Below are positions 16,042 through 24,055 of a stretch of DNA of 64,000 bases, one piece after another; the first letter of the stretch is position 1; the number at the start of each line of letters is the position of its first letter. The translations under genes were made by a program, and so were the position numbers. Below the pieces are notes generated by a model. The model was not told the origin of the DNA, searched no databases, and saw only the letters and a list, made by a program, of their open reading frames with translations. The DNA lies in NCBI RefSeq assembly GCF_002250505.1, contig NZ_NJGY01000003.1:397977-461976 (forward strand). The letters are read 5' to 3'. This stretch comes from Janthinobacterium sp. PC23-8. Lineage in GTDB: Bacteria; Pseudomonadota; Gammaproteobacteria; Burkholderiales; Burkholderiaceae_D.

Positions 16042-16740
16042 ATGCTGGAAGTGACGCAACTGAATCAATACTATGGCTCCTCGCACACCTTGCGCGGCGT
16101 GTCGCTGACGGCGAAAAAGGGCGAATGCCTGGCTTTGCTGGGCCGCAATGGCGTCGGCAAGACCACCTTGCTCAAATGCCTGATGGGCGTGCTGCCGGTG
16201 ACGCAGGGCAAGGTGGTGTTCAATGGCCGCGACATCACCAAATTGTCGCCGCATGCGCGTGCCAAACTGGGCATTGCCTATGTGCCGCAGGGGCGCGACA
16301 TCTTCGCGCACCTGACGGTCGAGGAAAACCTGCTGATGGGCATGGCCGTCAAAAGCGGCCGGCAGGCCGCGCGCATCGACGACATGGTCTACGACCTGTT
16401 TCCTGTACTTAAGGAAATGCTTGCGCGGCGCGGCGGCGATTTGTCCGGCGGCCAGCAGCAGCAACTGGCCATCGCGCGCGCCTTGCTGGCCAGCCCCGAA
16501 CTGATCATTTTCGATGAGCCGACCGAAGGCATCCAGCCGTCCGTGATCAAGGACATCGGCCGCGTGATCCGCCTGCTCAAGCAGCGCGGCGATATCGCCA
16601 TCGTGTTGTGCGAACAGTATTTCGATTTTGCCCGCGAGCTGGCCGATCAGTTTGTCGTGCTGTCACGCGGCAGCGTGGTGGCCAGCGGCGCAGCGCAGCT
16701 GATGGACGGCGAGGATGTCAAACGGCACCTGGCTGTCTGA
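16042..16740 (+). CDS. urtE: Urea ABC transporter ATPase UrtE
   Basis: 232 residues. Walker A GRNGVGKTT near residue 36, signature LSGGQQQQLAIARAL, Walker B LIIFDEPTEGIQPS and a VLCEQYFDFA switch region, all typical of LivF/UrtE. It begins 2 bp after urtD. Last gene of the urt operon. It ends one base before the convergent chromate transporter gene with no terminator between. Urease genes are not in the window. Confidence 0.95.
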   Translation: MLEVTQLNQYYGSSHTLRGVSLTAKKGECLALLGRNGVGKTTLLKCLMGVLPVTQGKVVFNGRDITKLSPHARAKLGIAYVPQGRDIFAHLTVEENLLMGMAVKSGRQAARIDDMVYDLFPVLKEMLARRGGDLSGGQQQQLAIARALLASPELIIFDEPTEGIQPSVIKDIGRVIRLLKQRGDIAIVLCEQYFDFARELADQFVVLSRGSVVASGAAQLMDGEDVKRHLAV

Positions 16741-16741
16741 T

Positions 16742-17326
16742 TCAGACCAGCTGAAACCACCCCAGCACGGCGCCCGCCGCCAGCAGCCACAGCAGATGTA
16801 TCCTGGTGCGCCAGATAATCAGGCCGGCCACCACCGATAAGGTCCAGATCGGCCAGTCGGTGGCCAGCCTGTAGTTGGCGCCGCCGAGGATCATGCCGGT
16901 GGAGATCAGCAGGGCGATGACGATGGGCGCCATGCCCTGCTTGAAGGCGCGCACGCCGCGCAGGTGGCCGTTGCGGTGGCCCCAGCTTGCGGCCAGGTAG
17001 GTCAGCGTGGTGCTGGGCAGCAGGATGCCGACCATGGTGACCAGTACGCCCAGGCAGGCGGCGGTGGTGCTGCCGGCGTTCATGCCCACGTTCCAGCCCA
17101 TCAGCGCGACGAACAATACATTGGGGCCGGGCGCGGCCTGGGCGATGGCGATCGATTCGTTGAACTGCGCCTGCGTCAGCCAGCCATGCTGCTCCACCAG
17201 GTAGCGCTGCATCTCGGGCGTGGTGGAAACGGCGCCGCCGACCGACATCAGGGACAGCATCAGGTAGTGGCCGAACAGGTTGAGCCAGTCGGCGGCGCTC
17301 AGCACCAGTTGCAAAGGTGGATTCAT
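16742..17326 (-). CDS. chrA: Chromate transporter, short CHR protein (second half)
   Basis: 194 residues; the ATG at 17326 overlaps the upstream half-gene's stop (ATGA), and an apparent 42-codon upstream extension lies inside that gene. One CHR domain with about six membrane helices: LFGHYLMLSLMSVGGA near residue 18, then IAQAAPGPNVLFVALMGW. Long ChrA proteins carry two CHR domains; here each half is its own gene, as in known short-chain CHR pairs. The pair is expected to export chromate, although short CHR proteins may move other anions. Confidence 0.85.
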   Translation of the reverse strand: MNPPLQLVLSAADWLNLFGHYLMLSLMSVGGAVSTTPEMQRYLVEQHGWLTQAQFNESIAIAQAAPGPNVLFVALMGWNVGMNAGSTTAACLGVLVTMVGILLPSTTLTYLAASWGHRNGHLRGVRAFKQGMAPIVIALLISTGMILGGANYRLATDWPIWTLSVVAGLIIWRTRIHLLWLLAAGAVLGWFQLV

Positions 17327-17916
17327 GGCGACAGCTTGCGGTAAGTGAGGGTACAGCCCAGGCCGCCCAGCACCAGCAGCACATAGACCAGCGGCAGGCG
17401 CAGCACGGCCACGGCCAGCACGCCCAGCACCACCAGGGGCAGGGTCAGCCACAAGGGCAGCGGATGCCTGGCCAGGGCGGCGGCCAGCTTGATGCCGGTG
17501 GCGGCGATCATGCCGGCCGACACGGCCGCCATGCCGCGCAGCGCGCCGGCCATTTGGGGGTGGTTGCCCAGGCCGGTGTACAGCACACCGAGCACCAGCA
17601 CGATCAGCAGCGGCACGGTCAGCATGCCGGCCAGCGCCGCCAGCGCGCCGCGCAGGCCGAAATGGCGCCCACCCACCATCAGCGACAGGTTCACCACGTT
17701 GGGGCCGGGCATGATCTGCGCCACTGCCCAGTCTTCCAGAAATTGTTCCTGTGTCAGCCAGCGCTTGCGCTCGACCATTTCGCGCTGGATCACGGCCAGC
17801 ACGCCGCCGAAGCCTTGCAGGGCCAGCCAGGTAAACGAGAAAAACAGGTCGGACAGTGACTCCGGCCGTGGTTGGTCCGGGTCATCGGCGAGGGTGGGGG
17901 CGTGCGGCGCGGTCAT
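17323..17916 (-). CDS. chrA: Chromate transporter, short CHR protein (first half)
   Basis: 197 residues with one CHR domain: LFFSFTWLALQGFGGVLAVI near residue 25, WAVAQIMPGPNVVNLSLMVG near 65, then hydrophobic helices to the end. It overlaps the second CHR gene by ATGA, so the two form a bicistronic transporter, not a frameshifted single gene. No ChrB regulator is adjacent and no strong ribosome site precedes the ATG. Confidence 0.85.
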   Translation of the reverse strand: MTAPHAPTLADDPDQPRPESLSDLFFSFTWLALQGFGGVLAVIQREMVERKRWLTQEQFLEDWAVAQIMPGPNVVNLSLMVGGRHFGLRGALAALAGMLTVPLLIVLVLGVLYTGLGNHPQMAGALRGMAAVSAGMIAATGIKLAAALARHPLPLWLTLPLVVLGVLAVAVLRLPLVYVLLVLGGLGCTLTYRKLSP

Positions 17917-18313
17917 GACCGATTATGACCGTGCCGGGCCCACCTTGTCCATCCCCTGGCCCCGCCGCCTTGCCGGTTTACTGATCAGTTATACACAAAT
18001 GATGGCTTGATGAAACAGCGTAAATAATTTTCCGCTGACGATGTCTGATCCTGTGACATTTTTCAAGTAATTGATTTCATTGAATATTTTTTCTGCTGCT
18101 TGATTGAGCAGTTTATTGAAAGCCGCATGGGCTGTGGCTTTGAAGGCTGTCAAGTGGCGCTTATCCACAAAGATATCCACAGTCCTTGTGGATATCCGAA
18201 AAAGCGCTTAACAATCCGCCACTTAGCAATTTTCAACTGGAATATCGGCAACTTTGCGGCGCCTGAGTCTGCTGCAAATACTGCTGTATGTCCATCCAGT
18301 GGTGCCATGCAAC
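17917..18313. other. Gene-free AT-rich spacer with a DnaA-box-like 9-mer
   Basis: About 400 bp without a credible gene. It contains TTATACACA (17989-17997), a match to the DnaA-box consensus TTATNCACA. An AT-rich tract (about 18010-18110) follows, then the repeat described at 18148-18203. A 63-codon minus-strand frame here starts with GTG inside the repeat and shows no ribosome site. Confidence 0.5.
18148..18203. repeat. DnaA-box-like repeat, copy A
   Basis: It begins TGTCAAG, contains TTATCCACA (18161-18169, perfect DnaA-box consensus) and then GATATCCACA / TGTGGATATC, a perfect 10-bp inverted repeat with a 5-nt spacer (18172-18196). A near copy (by eye about 70-75 percent identical over 56 bp) lies at 19157-19213 on the other side of the receiver gene. 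Origin-like elements of this kind normally lie beside dnaA, which is not here. Confidence 0.6.
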
Positions 18314-18904
18314 TCAGGCCACCGGGTCGTGCGGCAGGTCGATGCAGTGTTCCAGCGCCGCCGCCAGGTCGGCCACTTGCCGTTGCGCATCGCGCAGGCT
18401 GGCATAGGTGCGCAGCGAGGAAATCACGGTGGTAAACAGTTTACGCGTGGTCAGATCGGTCTTGCACCAGAAGTCGTTGATGTCGTAGTCGATGATGATG
18501 CGGTGCTCGAGCGCCTGGCCCGGCTGGCCGGTGCGCAGGATGATGCGCACGGCGCTGTTGTGCAAGTCCTCGCGGATCTGGCGCGCCACGTGCAGGCCCG
18601 CATCCTGGGTTTCCATGATCACGTCGAGCAGCACCACGGCGATGTCGGGCGTGCCGCGCAGCAGGGCCAGCGCTTCCTCGCCCGTATAGGCGTGCAGAAA
18701 GCTCAGCCGGCGGCCTTCGAAGCTGGCCTGGCTGAGGGCGAATTTGGTCACCACGTGGACATCGACGTCGTCATCGACGATCAGCACGCGCCATGGCTGC
18801 GCGCTGGCCTGGACGGCCTCGTTGTCCTCGCCGTGCTGCGGATCGTCGATCAGCCAGTCCGGTTCATCATCCGCGTTGGTGGCTTTTACAGTATCGGTTT
18901 TCAT
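18314..18904 (-). CDS. Single-domain response regulator (receiver only)
   Basis: 196 residues from the ATG at 18904; the frame extends 21 codons further upstream without a better start. An acidic N-terminus (about 1-35) precedes a receiver domain: VLIVDDDVDVHVVTKFALSQ, the phospho-acceptor in VVLLDVIMETQDAG, then VRIILRTGQPGQALE and YDINDFWCKTDLTTRKLF. These patterns are those of the receiver module that precedes DUF3369 in HD-GYP regulators. Here nothing follows except a short helix, so output must go through a partner. No cognate kinase is adjacent. The gene is flanked by two DnaA-box-like repeats. Confidence 0.85.
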   Translation of the reverse strand: MKTDTVKATNADDEPDWLIDDPQHGEDNEAVQASAQPWRVLIVDDDVDVHVVTKFALSQASFEGRRLSFLHAYTGEEALALLRGTPDIAVVLLDVIMETQDAGLHVARQIREDLHNSAVRIILRTGQPGQALEHRIIIDYDINDFWCKTDLTTRKLFTTVISSLRTYASLRDAQRQVADLAAALEHCIDLPHDPVA

Positions 18905-19262
18905 GCATTTCCCAGCGTTGAGCGTGCGCGCCGCATCTACATTAGGCCAGTGCGTGCGCTTTGTCAAAGGGCAGGCCCGCCAGGGCGTGGTTTTTCGCCC
19001 TGTCTTTATGCACAGAAAAAATATTTTTCCTCTTGGACAAAATACTGTTGATGCCGCACCAAGGTGTCATCCCAAGTCATTGATTATAAACAGGAAAAAA
19101 ATTGCCTGCGAATTCAGCAAATTATTGAAACCCGCACCACTACTGGCGTTGCGGCTTGTCAAGAGGGGCTTATCAACAACTTTATCCACAGTTGCTGTGG
19201 ATATCTGGAAAAACCGTGCAAAAACCGTGGCTTAGCGCGGTATCAGGGGTACGCCTGCGGCC
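18905..19262. other. Gene-free spacer upstream of the receiver gene
   Basis: About 360 bp between the divergently placed receiver gene start and the end of the HD phosphohydrolase gene. AT-rich around 19010-19110 and carrying repeat copy B at 19157-19213. I see no open frame with a ribosome site and no terminator. Confidence 0.5.
19157..19213. repeat. DnaA-box-like repeat, copy B
   Basis: It begins TGTCAAG as copy A does and contains TTATCAACA (19170-19178) and TTATCCACA (19182-19190). TATCCACAG / CTGTGGATA form a perfect 9-bp inverted repeat with a 3-nt spacer (19183-19203). Both copies then end in GGATATC followed within a few bases by a GAAAAA tract. Confidence 0.6.
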
Positions 19263-19838
19263 TCAGCCTTGGCGCAATTCATGGAAACGCCGCAAGAAGC
19301 ACTGCTTCGCTTCGCCGGGGTCCATGGCGACAATTATACCGGGCAAGGCGGCGATGCCGTCAAGGTAGGCCCAGCGCTCGGCCGAATGGGGCATCAGGTC
19401 GCGCTTTTCCGTCGCCAGCGCGATCAGGTCGGCGCGCTTGATGGGCGCGTAATCGGAAAAGTCGATGCCGTAGGTGGCGGCGATCATCGCCGTCACCTGG
19501 TCTTCCAGCGCGGCAAATTGCGGCATCAGTACCTTGAGCGGCTTGACCATGTCGCCCAGGTAGGCTTCGGCCGCGTCATGCAGCAGGGCGGCCAGGCGCA
19601 AGGGTGGCGGCACCAGGTCGGCCACGATCAGGCTGTGCTGAGCAATCGAATAAAAGGTTTTCGTCTGGCCATTGAAGCGGCACTGATAGGCCAGGCCATG
19701 GGCGATATCCTCGATGGCGACCCGGTCGATATGGGGCCGCAGCGGGTAGAAACGGTTGCCGGAAAAGGTGGAAACGTAGTCGGTGGTGATGGCGGCGGCT
19801 TGCATGTCGATAGTGGATATGGCGGGGGCTGTGGGCAT
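19263..19838 (-). CDS. HD-domain phosphohydrolase (YfbR-like)
   Basis: About 191 residues if started at the ATG at 19838 (ten codons longer at 19868; neither has a clear ribosome site). HD-fold metal ligands are visible: FYSIAQHSLIVAD (His), LLHDAAEAYLGDM (His-Asp) and a later RADLIALATEKRDLM. The arrangement resembles YfbR-type 5'-deoxynucleotidases and related proteins, which act on nucleoside monophosphates; the exact substrate is not evident. It stands alone, divergent from the decarboxylase/oxidoreductase fusion gene. Confidence 0.75.
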   Translation of the reverse strand: MPTAPAISTIDMQAAAITTDYVSTFSGNRFYPLRPHIDRVAIEDIAHGLAYQCRFNGQTKTFYSIAQHSLIVADLVPPPLRLAALLHDAAEAYLGDMVKPLKVLMPQFAALEDQVTAMIAATYGIDFSDYAPIKRADLIALATEKRDLMPHSAERWAYLDGIAALPGIIVAMDPGEAKQCFLRRFHELRQG

Positions 19839-19971
19839 GCCGCTATCGTACACCGCGCCGCGCGGCAAGGCGGTTTCCGGTTGGCGAACTCCGCCATTAA
19901 TTTCATATCGTCAATCTTTCATTTTCACCTAGACTATGTGCACCACTATTTCCTATCAGCGGGAGCACACG

Positions 19972-22900
19972 ATGACGGCAAGACCTTCTTATATCTACCA
20001 GGGCGGTTCGGTGATGATGCATTCGCCGCTGCAACTGAAACAGTCCGAAATGTACGGCTACTTCGTCAAGGGTGAGCTGGCCAGGCTGCAAGCGACCATC
20101 GACGCCAGCCTGAACCAGGTAGCCGGCAAGCGCATGCGCTTCAAGGCCTTGTCGCCGTATGTGATGCTGACCTTTACGCGCGTCAACCACGCCAATTCGG
20201 CCAATCCGGTCGACCAGGCCAAGGGCTGGATCACGGAAGTCGATATCGTCACCTGGATCATGGTCGGCCAGATGGACGAGCACGGCAAGCTCGCGCAGAT
20301 CTACTGGTACCCCTGCCATATCTTTGTCGATGACGCGATGGCCCTGATTAACGGGCGCGAACTGTTCGGCTATCCGAAATACCTGTGCGAATACGAGATC
20401 CCCGCAGCCGGCAGCGATCCGCTGCGCTGTTCGGTGGCCACGAGGGGTTTCCAGCCTTTTTCGCCCGAAACGCAACTCGCCCTGCACCCGCTGCTGGAAA
20501 TCAACGCCACCGTGCAGACGGGACCGCACAAGCCCATCACCAGCTTCCTCGACCTGCTCGAGCAGGCTTTCAGGATCTTCGTGGCTATCCCCGACTTTTT
20601 CGACCTCGACGCCGCCGGCTGGCAGGATATTTTCTCGCTGCTGCGCAAGCCGCGCATCGACCAGATCTTCCTCAAGCAGTTTCCCGACAGCGCGGGCGTG
20701 AAAGCCGTCTACCAGGCGCTGGTGGCCGCGCCGGCCGAAGTCAACCGCCTGCACAGCGGCCATTTGCTGGGCCATGAATACGAATGCACCTTGCACCCTT
20801 TCGACAGCTTTCCGCTGGACCGTACCCTGGGCCTGAAGCTGGGCACGCAATCGGCCATCCTGCCTTTCAACATCAATTTCGACTTTACCGCCATGCCGGG
20901 CGAGGAACTGGTCGACAATTCGGTGATCGCGCCCGAAAAAATTGCCATCCTCGGCGGCGGCGTGGGGGCGTTGACGGCCGCCTATTACCTCACCGACCAG
21001 CCGGGCTGGCAGAACCGGCACGAGATCACCGTCTACCAGCTGGGCTGGCGCCTGGGTGGCAAGGGCGCCAGCGGGCGCAATGCGCAGCATGGCCAGCGCA
21101 TCGAGGAACATGGCCTGCATATCTGGTTCGGCTTCTATGCCAACGCGTTCAGGATGATCAAGGAGGCTTACGCCAGCCTGGCGCGCCCTGCCGGCTCGCC
21201 CCTGGCGACCTGGCGCGACGCGTTCAAACAGCACGATTACGTGGCGCTGTCGGAAGACGTGCGCGGCCAATGGCGCAACTGGTCGATCGTGTTTCCCACC
21301 CTGCCGGGCGAGCCGGGCGAAGGTGGCGAAGACCTTACCCTGTGGCAGATGGCGGTGGCCATGGTGGGCTGGATCGAGCAGTGGATACGGCAGATCCGGC
21401 AAGTGGCCGAAGCCGACGCGCGCATTGCCCGCGCTGGCGCCGACCCCGGTCACGCGGGCGAAGGCAGGTGGCCGGGCTGGCTGCACAAGCTGGCCGATGA
21501 AGTGGTGGAACAGGCCGACGAGCTGGGGATCGACGTGGGTTTGTCGGTGGGCGCGCTGGTGGCGCTGGTGGCCGAGCTGGCGCCCGACTCCAGGCGCCAC
21601 GATGCGGCCCGCCACCAGCTGCTGGCCGGTACTCTGGCGGGCATCCGCGCCTGGCTGCGCCTGCGCTACCGGGCGCTGATCGATGCCGATGAGGAGGTTG
21701 ACGACAGCCTGCGCCGGCTGTTTACCTGCCTCGACCTGGGCATCACGGTGCTCAAGGGCTGTTTCGAGGACGGCGTGTTCAAGCACGGCTTTGACGTCAT
21801 CAACGATATCGATTTTCGCGACTGGCTGAGAAAACACGGCGGCGACGAGCGTTTCAGCATCGATTCGGCCCCCGTGCGCGGCTTCTACGACCTGGTGTTT
21901 GCCTATGAAGGCGGCGATTTTTCCCGGCCCAATATCGAGGCCGGCACTTTGCTGCGCTCGATGGCGCGCATCGGCCTGGCCTACAAGGGCGGCATCATGT
22001 TCAAGATGCAGGCCGGCATGGGCGACACCATCTTCACGCCGCTGTATGAAGTATTGAAACAACGCGGCGTGCGCTTCAAATTCTTCCAGCGGGTGGAGGA
22101 ACTGGTGCCTGGCAAGGGCACTGGCGAGATCGACAGCATCCGCATCACCGAACAGGTGGCGCTGCGCGAGCCCGCAGCCGGCTACGCTCCGCTGGTCGAC
22201 GTGAAAGGCCTGGCCTGCTGGCCCAGCGCGCCTGACTACACCCAGCTCGAGCCGGCCCAGGCGGCCTTGCTGCAGGATGCTGGCGTCAACCTGGAATCGT
22301 ACTGGAGCGACTGGCCGCAGCAATATCGGCAGGCCTTCGGCGAGCCGCTGCCCGTTACCGAATTGAAGAAGGGCGTCGACTTCGACAAGGTGGTGTTCGG
22401 CATTTCCATCGGTTCGCTGCCAGCCCTGTGTCCGCAATTGCTGGCCGCTAGCAGCGCCCTGGCGCAAACGGCCGACAAGGTGAAAACGGTGGCCACCCAG
22501 GCCTACCAGGTATGGCTGAACAAGAACCTGGCGCAAATGGGCTGGACCACGCAGCCAGGCGGCCAGCAGCCGGTGCTGTCGGCGTTTACGGAACCCTTCG
22601 ATACCTGGGCGCCGATGGACCAGTTGCTGGCGCGCGAGGACTGGCCTGCGGGCAGCGAACCCCAAAACGTCTCCTATTTTTGCAGCGCCTTGCCGGTGGA
22701 CCGCTATCCTCCCGTCACCGATAGCGGCTTTCCGGCCCGCTGCGCGGAACAGGCAAAACGTGGCGCGATCGACCAGCTGGAAAACCAGATCGCCGCGCTG
22801 TGGCCGGAAGCGGGGCCGGCCGGCGCCTTTCCCTGGCAATGGCTGGTCGACGCAAAAGAAGCCAGCGGTCCGGCGCGTTTCGACAGCCAGTACTGGCGCG

Positions 22901-23124
22901 CCAATGTCGACCCGTCCGAGCGTTATGTGATGTCGGTGGTGGGCAGCACCCGATACCGGCTGGCCACCGACGGCTCGGGTTTTGCCAACCTGTTTTTGAC
23001 CGGCGACTGGATCAGGACGGGCCTGAACGCCGGCTGCGTCGAGGCGGCCGTGATGGCGGGCATGCAGACCTCGCGCGCGATGACGGGGCATCCGGCGGTG
23101 ATCCAGGGCGAGACCGACTTTTAA
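19972..23124 (+). CDS. Acetoacetate decarboxylase-like / FAD-dependent oxidoreductase fusion
   Basis: 1050 residues from the ATG at 19972 (GGGAG six bases upstream). Residues about 10-300 resemble the acetoacetate decarboxylase fold: YWYPCHIFVDDAMALINGRE and FGYPKYLCEYEI with Lys136 where the family has its Pro-Lys-Lys centre; the second Lys is Tyr here. A Rossmann FAD site follows (IAILGGGVGALTAAYYL, about 322) with WRLGGKGASGRN and RIEEHGLHIWFGFYANAFRM. This is a phytoene-desaturase/amine-oxidase-like flavoprotein, ending in FLTGDWIRTGLNAGCVEAAV. A helical insert occupies about 470-600. The substrate is unknown. A secreted hydrolase follows after 37 bp. Confidence 0.8.
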   Translation: MTARPSYIYQGGSVMMHSPLQLKQSEMYGYFVKGELARLQATIDASLNQVAGKRMRFKALSPYVMLTFTRVNHANSANPVDQAKGWITEVDIVTWIMVGQMDEHGKLAQIYWYPCHIFVDDAMALINGRELFGYPKYLCEYEIPAAGSDPLRCSVATRGFQPFSPETQLALHPLLEINATVQTGPHKPITSFLDLLEQAFRIFVAIPDFFDLDAAGWQDIFSLLRKPRIDQIFLKQFPDSAGVKAVYQALVAAPAEVNRLHSGHLLGHEYECTLHPFDSFPLDRTLGLKLGTQSAILPFNINFDFTAMPGEELVDNSVIAPEKIAILGGGVGALTAAYYLTDQPGWQNRHEITVYQLGWRLGGKGASGRNAQHGQRIEEHGLHIWFGFYANAFRMIKEAYASLARPAGSPLATWRDAFKQHDYVALSEDVRGQWRNWSIVFPTLPGEPGEGGEDLTLWQMAVAMVGWIEQWIRQIRQVAEADARIARAGADPGHAGEGRWPGWLHKLADEVVEQADELGIDVGLSVGALVALVAELAPDSRRHDAARHQLLAGTLAGIRAWLRLRYRALIDADEEVDDSLRRLFTCLDLGITVLKGCFEDGVFKHGFDVINDIDFRDWLRKHGGDERFSIDSAPVRGFYDLVFAYEGGDFSRPNIEAGTLLRSMARIGLAYKGGIMFKMQAGMGDTIFTPLYEVLKQRGVRFKFFQRVEELVPGKGTGEIDSIRITEQVALREPAAGYAPLVDVKGLACWPSAPDYTQLEPAQAALLQDAGVNLESYWSDWPQQYRQAFGEPLPVTELKKGVDFDKVVFGISIGSLPALCPQLLAASSALAQTADKVKTVATQAYQVWLNKNLAQMGWTTQPGGQQPVLSAFTEPFDTWAPMDQLLAREDWPAGSEPQNVSYFCSALPVDRYPPVTDSGFPARCAEQAKRGAIDQLENQIAALWPEAGPAGAFPWQWLVDAKEASGPARFDSQYWRANVDPSERYVMSVVGSTRYRLATDGSGFANLFLTGDWIRTGLNAGCVEAAVMAGMQTSRAMTGHPAVIQGETDF

Positions 23125-23161
23125 GTTGCTATCATGGAGCCTCCTTTTCACCGGAGTGCCC

Positions 23162-24055
23162 ATGAAACGCCTGCTCGCTGTCGTTTTTGCTTTTGCCTGC
23201 CTGCCTGCGCCGGCCATGCCGGCTGGCGCGATTCGCCTGTGGCCCGGCGCGCCGCCCGGCGGTGGCGCCGCCGCAGCGCAACAGCAGAGCGGCAAAGGCT
23301 CGATCACGCAGGTGGCGCAGCCTTATCTGGTCGCTCACCTGCCGGCGCAGCCCAATGGCATGGCGATGCTGGTGATCAGCGGCGGCGGCTACGCGCATAT
23401 CGAGGCGGGCAGGGAGAGCGCGCCGGCGGCCGCCTGGCTGCAAGCGCAGGGCATTGCCGCCTTTGAGCTGGTCTACCGCCTGCCGCAGGAAGGCGGCGGC
23501 GTCCCGGCGCCATTCCAGGATGCGCAGCGCGCCATGCGGCTGATCCGCAGCCGCGCGGTAGCGTGGCATATCGATCCGGCGCGCATCGGCGTACTCGGCT
23601 TTTCCGCCGGCGCGCACCTGGCCGGCATCACGGCGGCACGGCCCGATGCGCCGCTCGCCCCGGCCATCGACGCAGTTGACGCCGTGTCGGCACGGCCCGA
23701 TTTTGCCGTGCTGCTGTATCCCGTGTTGACCATGCAGGCGCCGTTCGACACCACGCATGCGAAAAAAATCCTGCTCGGCGCCGCGCCCGGGCAAGGCGCG
23801 CGCGACGCGCTGTCGGTCGAATTGCTGGTCGACGGCCGCACGCCGCCCGTCTTCCTGGCCCAATCGCTCGACGATTCCGTCGCTCCCGTCGACAACAGCC
23901 TGCTGATGTTCGCGGCGCTGCGCCGCGCGCATGTGCCGGTGGCGCTGCATATATTCCAGTACGGCGGCCATGGCTGGGGTGTTGGCAAAGCCGGCAGCGA
24001 GCCGGCCGCCTGGCCTCAGCTGCTGCTGGCCTGGCTCAGGGCCGGTTCATACTGA
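23162..24055 (+). CDS. Secreted alpha/beta hydrolase
   Basis: 297 residues from the ATG at 23162 with CGGAG five bases upstream. A signal peptide (LLAVVFAFACLPAPAMPAGA) precedes an alpha/beta-hydrolase fold: oxyanion region ISGGGYAHIEAGRE, nucleophile elbow GFSAGAHL (Ser near 148), Asp in QSLDDSVAPVDNS, and His in YGGHGWGVG. The pattern is that of the BD-FAE/esterase-like lipase group acting on small or carbohydrate esters. It lies 37 bp after the fusion gene, in the same direction, so probably an operon. The last 9 bp overlap the convergent histidine kinase gene. Confidence 0.85.
   Translation: MKRLLAVVFAFACLPAPAMPAGAIRLWPGAPPGGGAAAAQQQSGKGSITQVAQPYLVAHLPAQPNGMAMLVISGGGYAHIEAGRESAPAAAWLQAQGIAAFELVYRLPQEGGGVPAPFQDAQRAMRLIRSRAVAWHIDPARIGVLGFSAGAHLAGITAARPDAPLAPAIDAVDAVSARPDFAVLLYPVLTMQAPFDTTHAKKILLGAAPGQGARDALSVELLVDGRTPPVFLAQSLDDSVAPVDNSLLMFAALRRAHVPVALHIFQYGGHGWGVGKAGSEPAAWPQLLLAWLRAGSY

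Noticed and set aside
16742..17916. Frameshifted full-length ChrA
   Set aside because: Each half has its own CHR domain and start, and they join by an ATGA overlap, as in known short-chain CHR pairs.
17989..18180. 63-codon minus-strand frame in the chrA-receiver gap
   Set aside because: It starts at a GTG inside the DnaA-box-like repeat, ends at another box, has no ribosome site and no recognisable motif.
17917..19262. Chromosomal replication origin
   Set aside because: DnaA-box-like 9-mers are present, but dnaA, dnaN, gyrB, rpmH or parAB are not, and the region is interrupted by genes. Kept only as a repeat/titration hypothesis.
19903..23307. 1134-codon frame opposite the decarboxylase/oxidoreductase fusion
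   Set aside because: Antisense shadow rich in Arg, Gln, His and Ala with no domain; the plus strand carries conserved motifs throughout.
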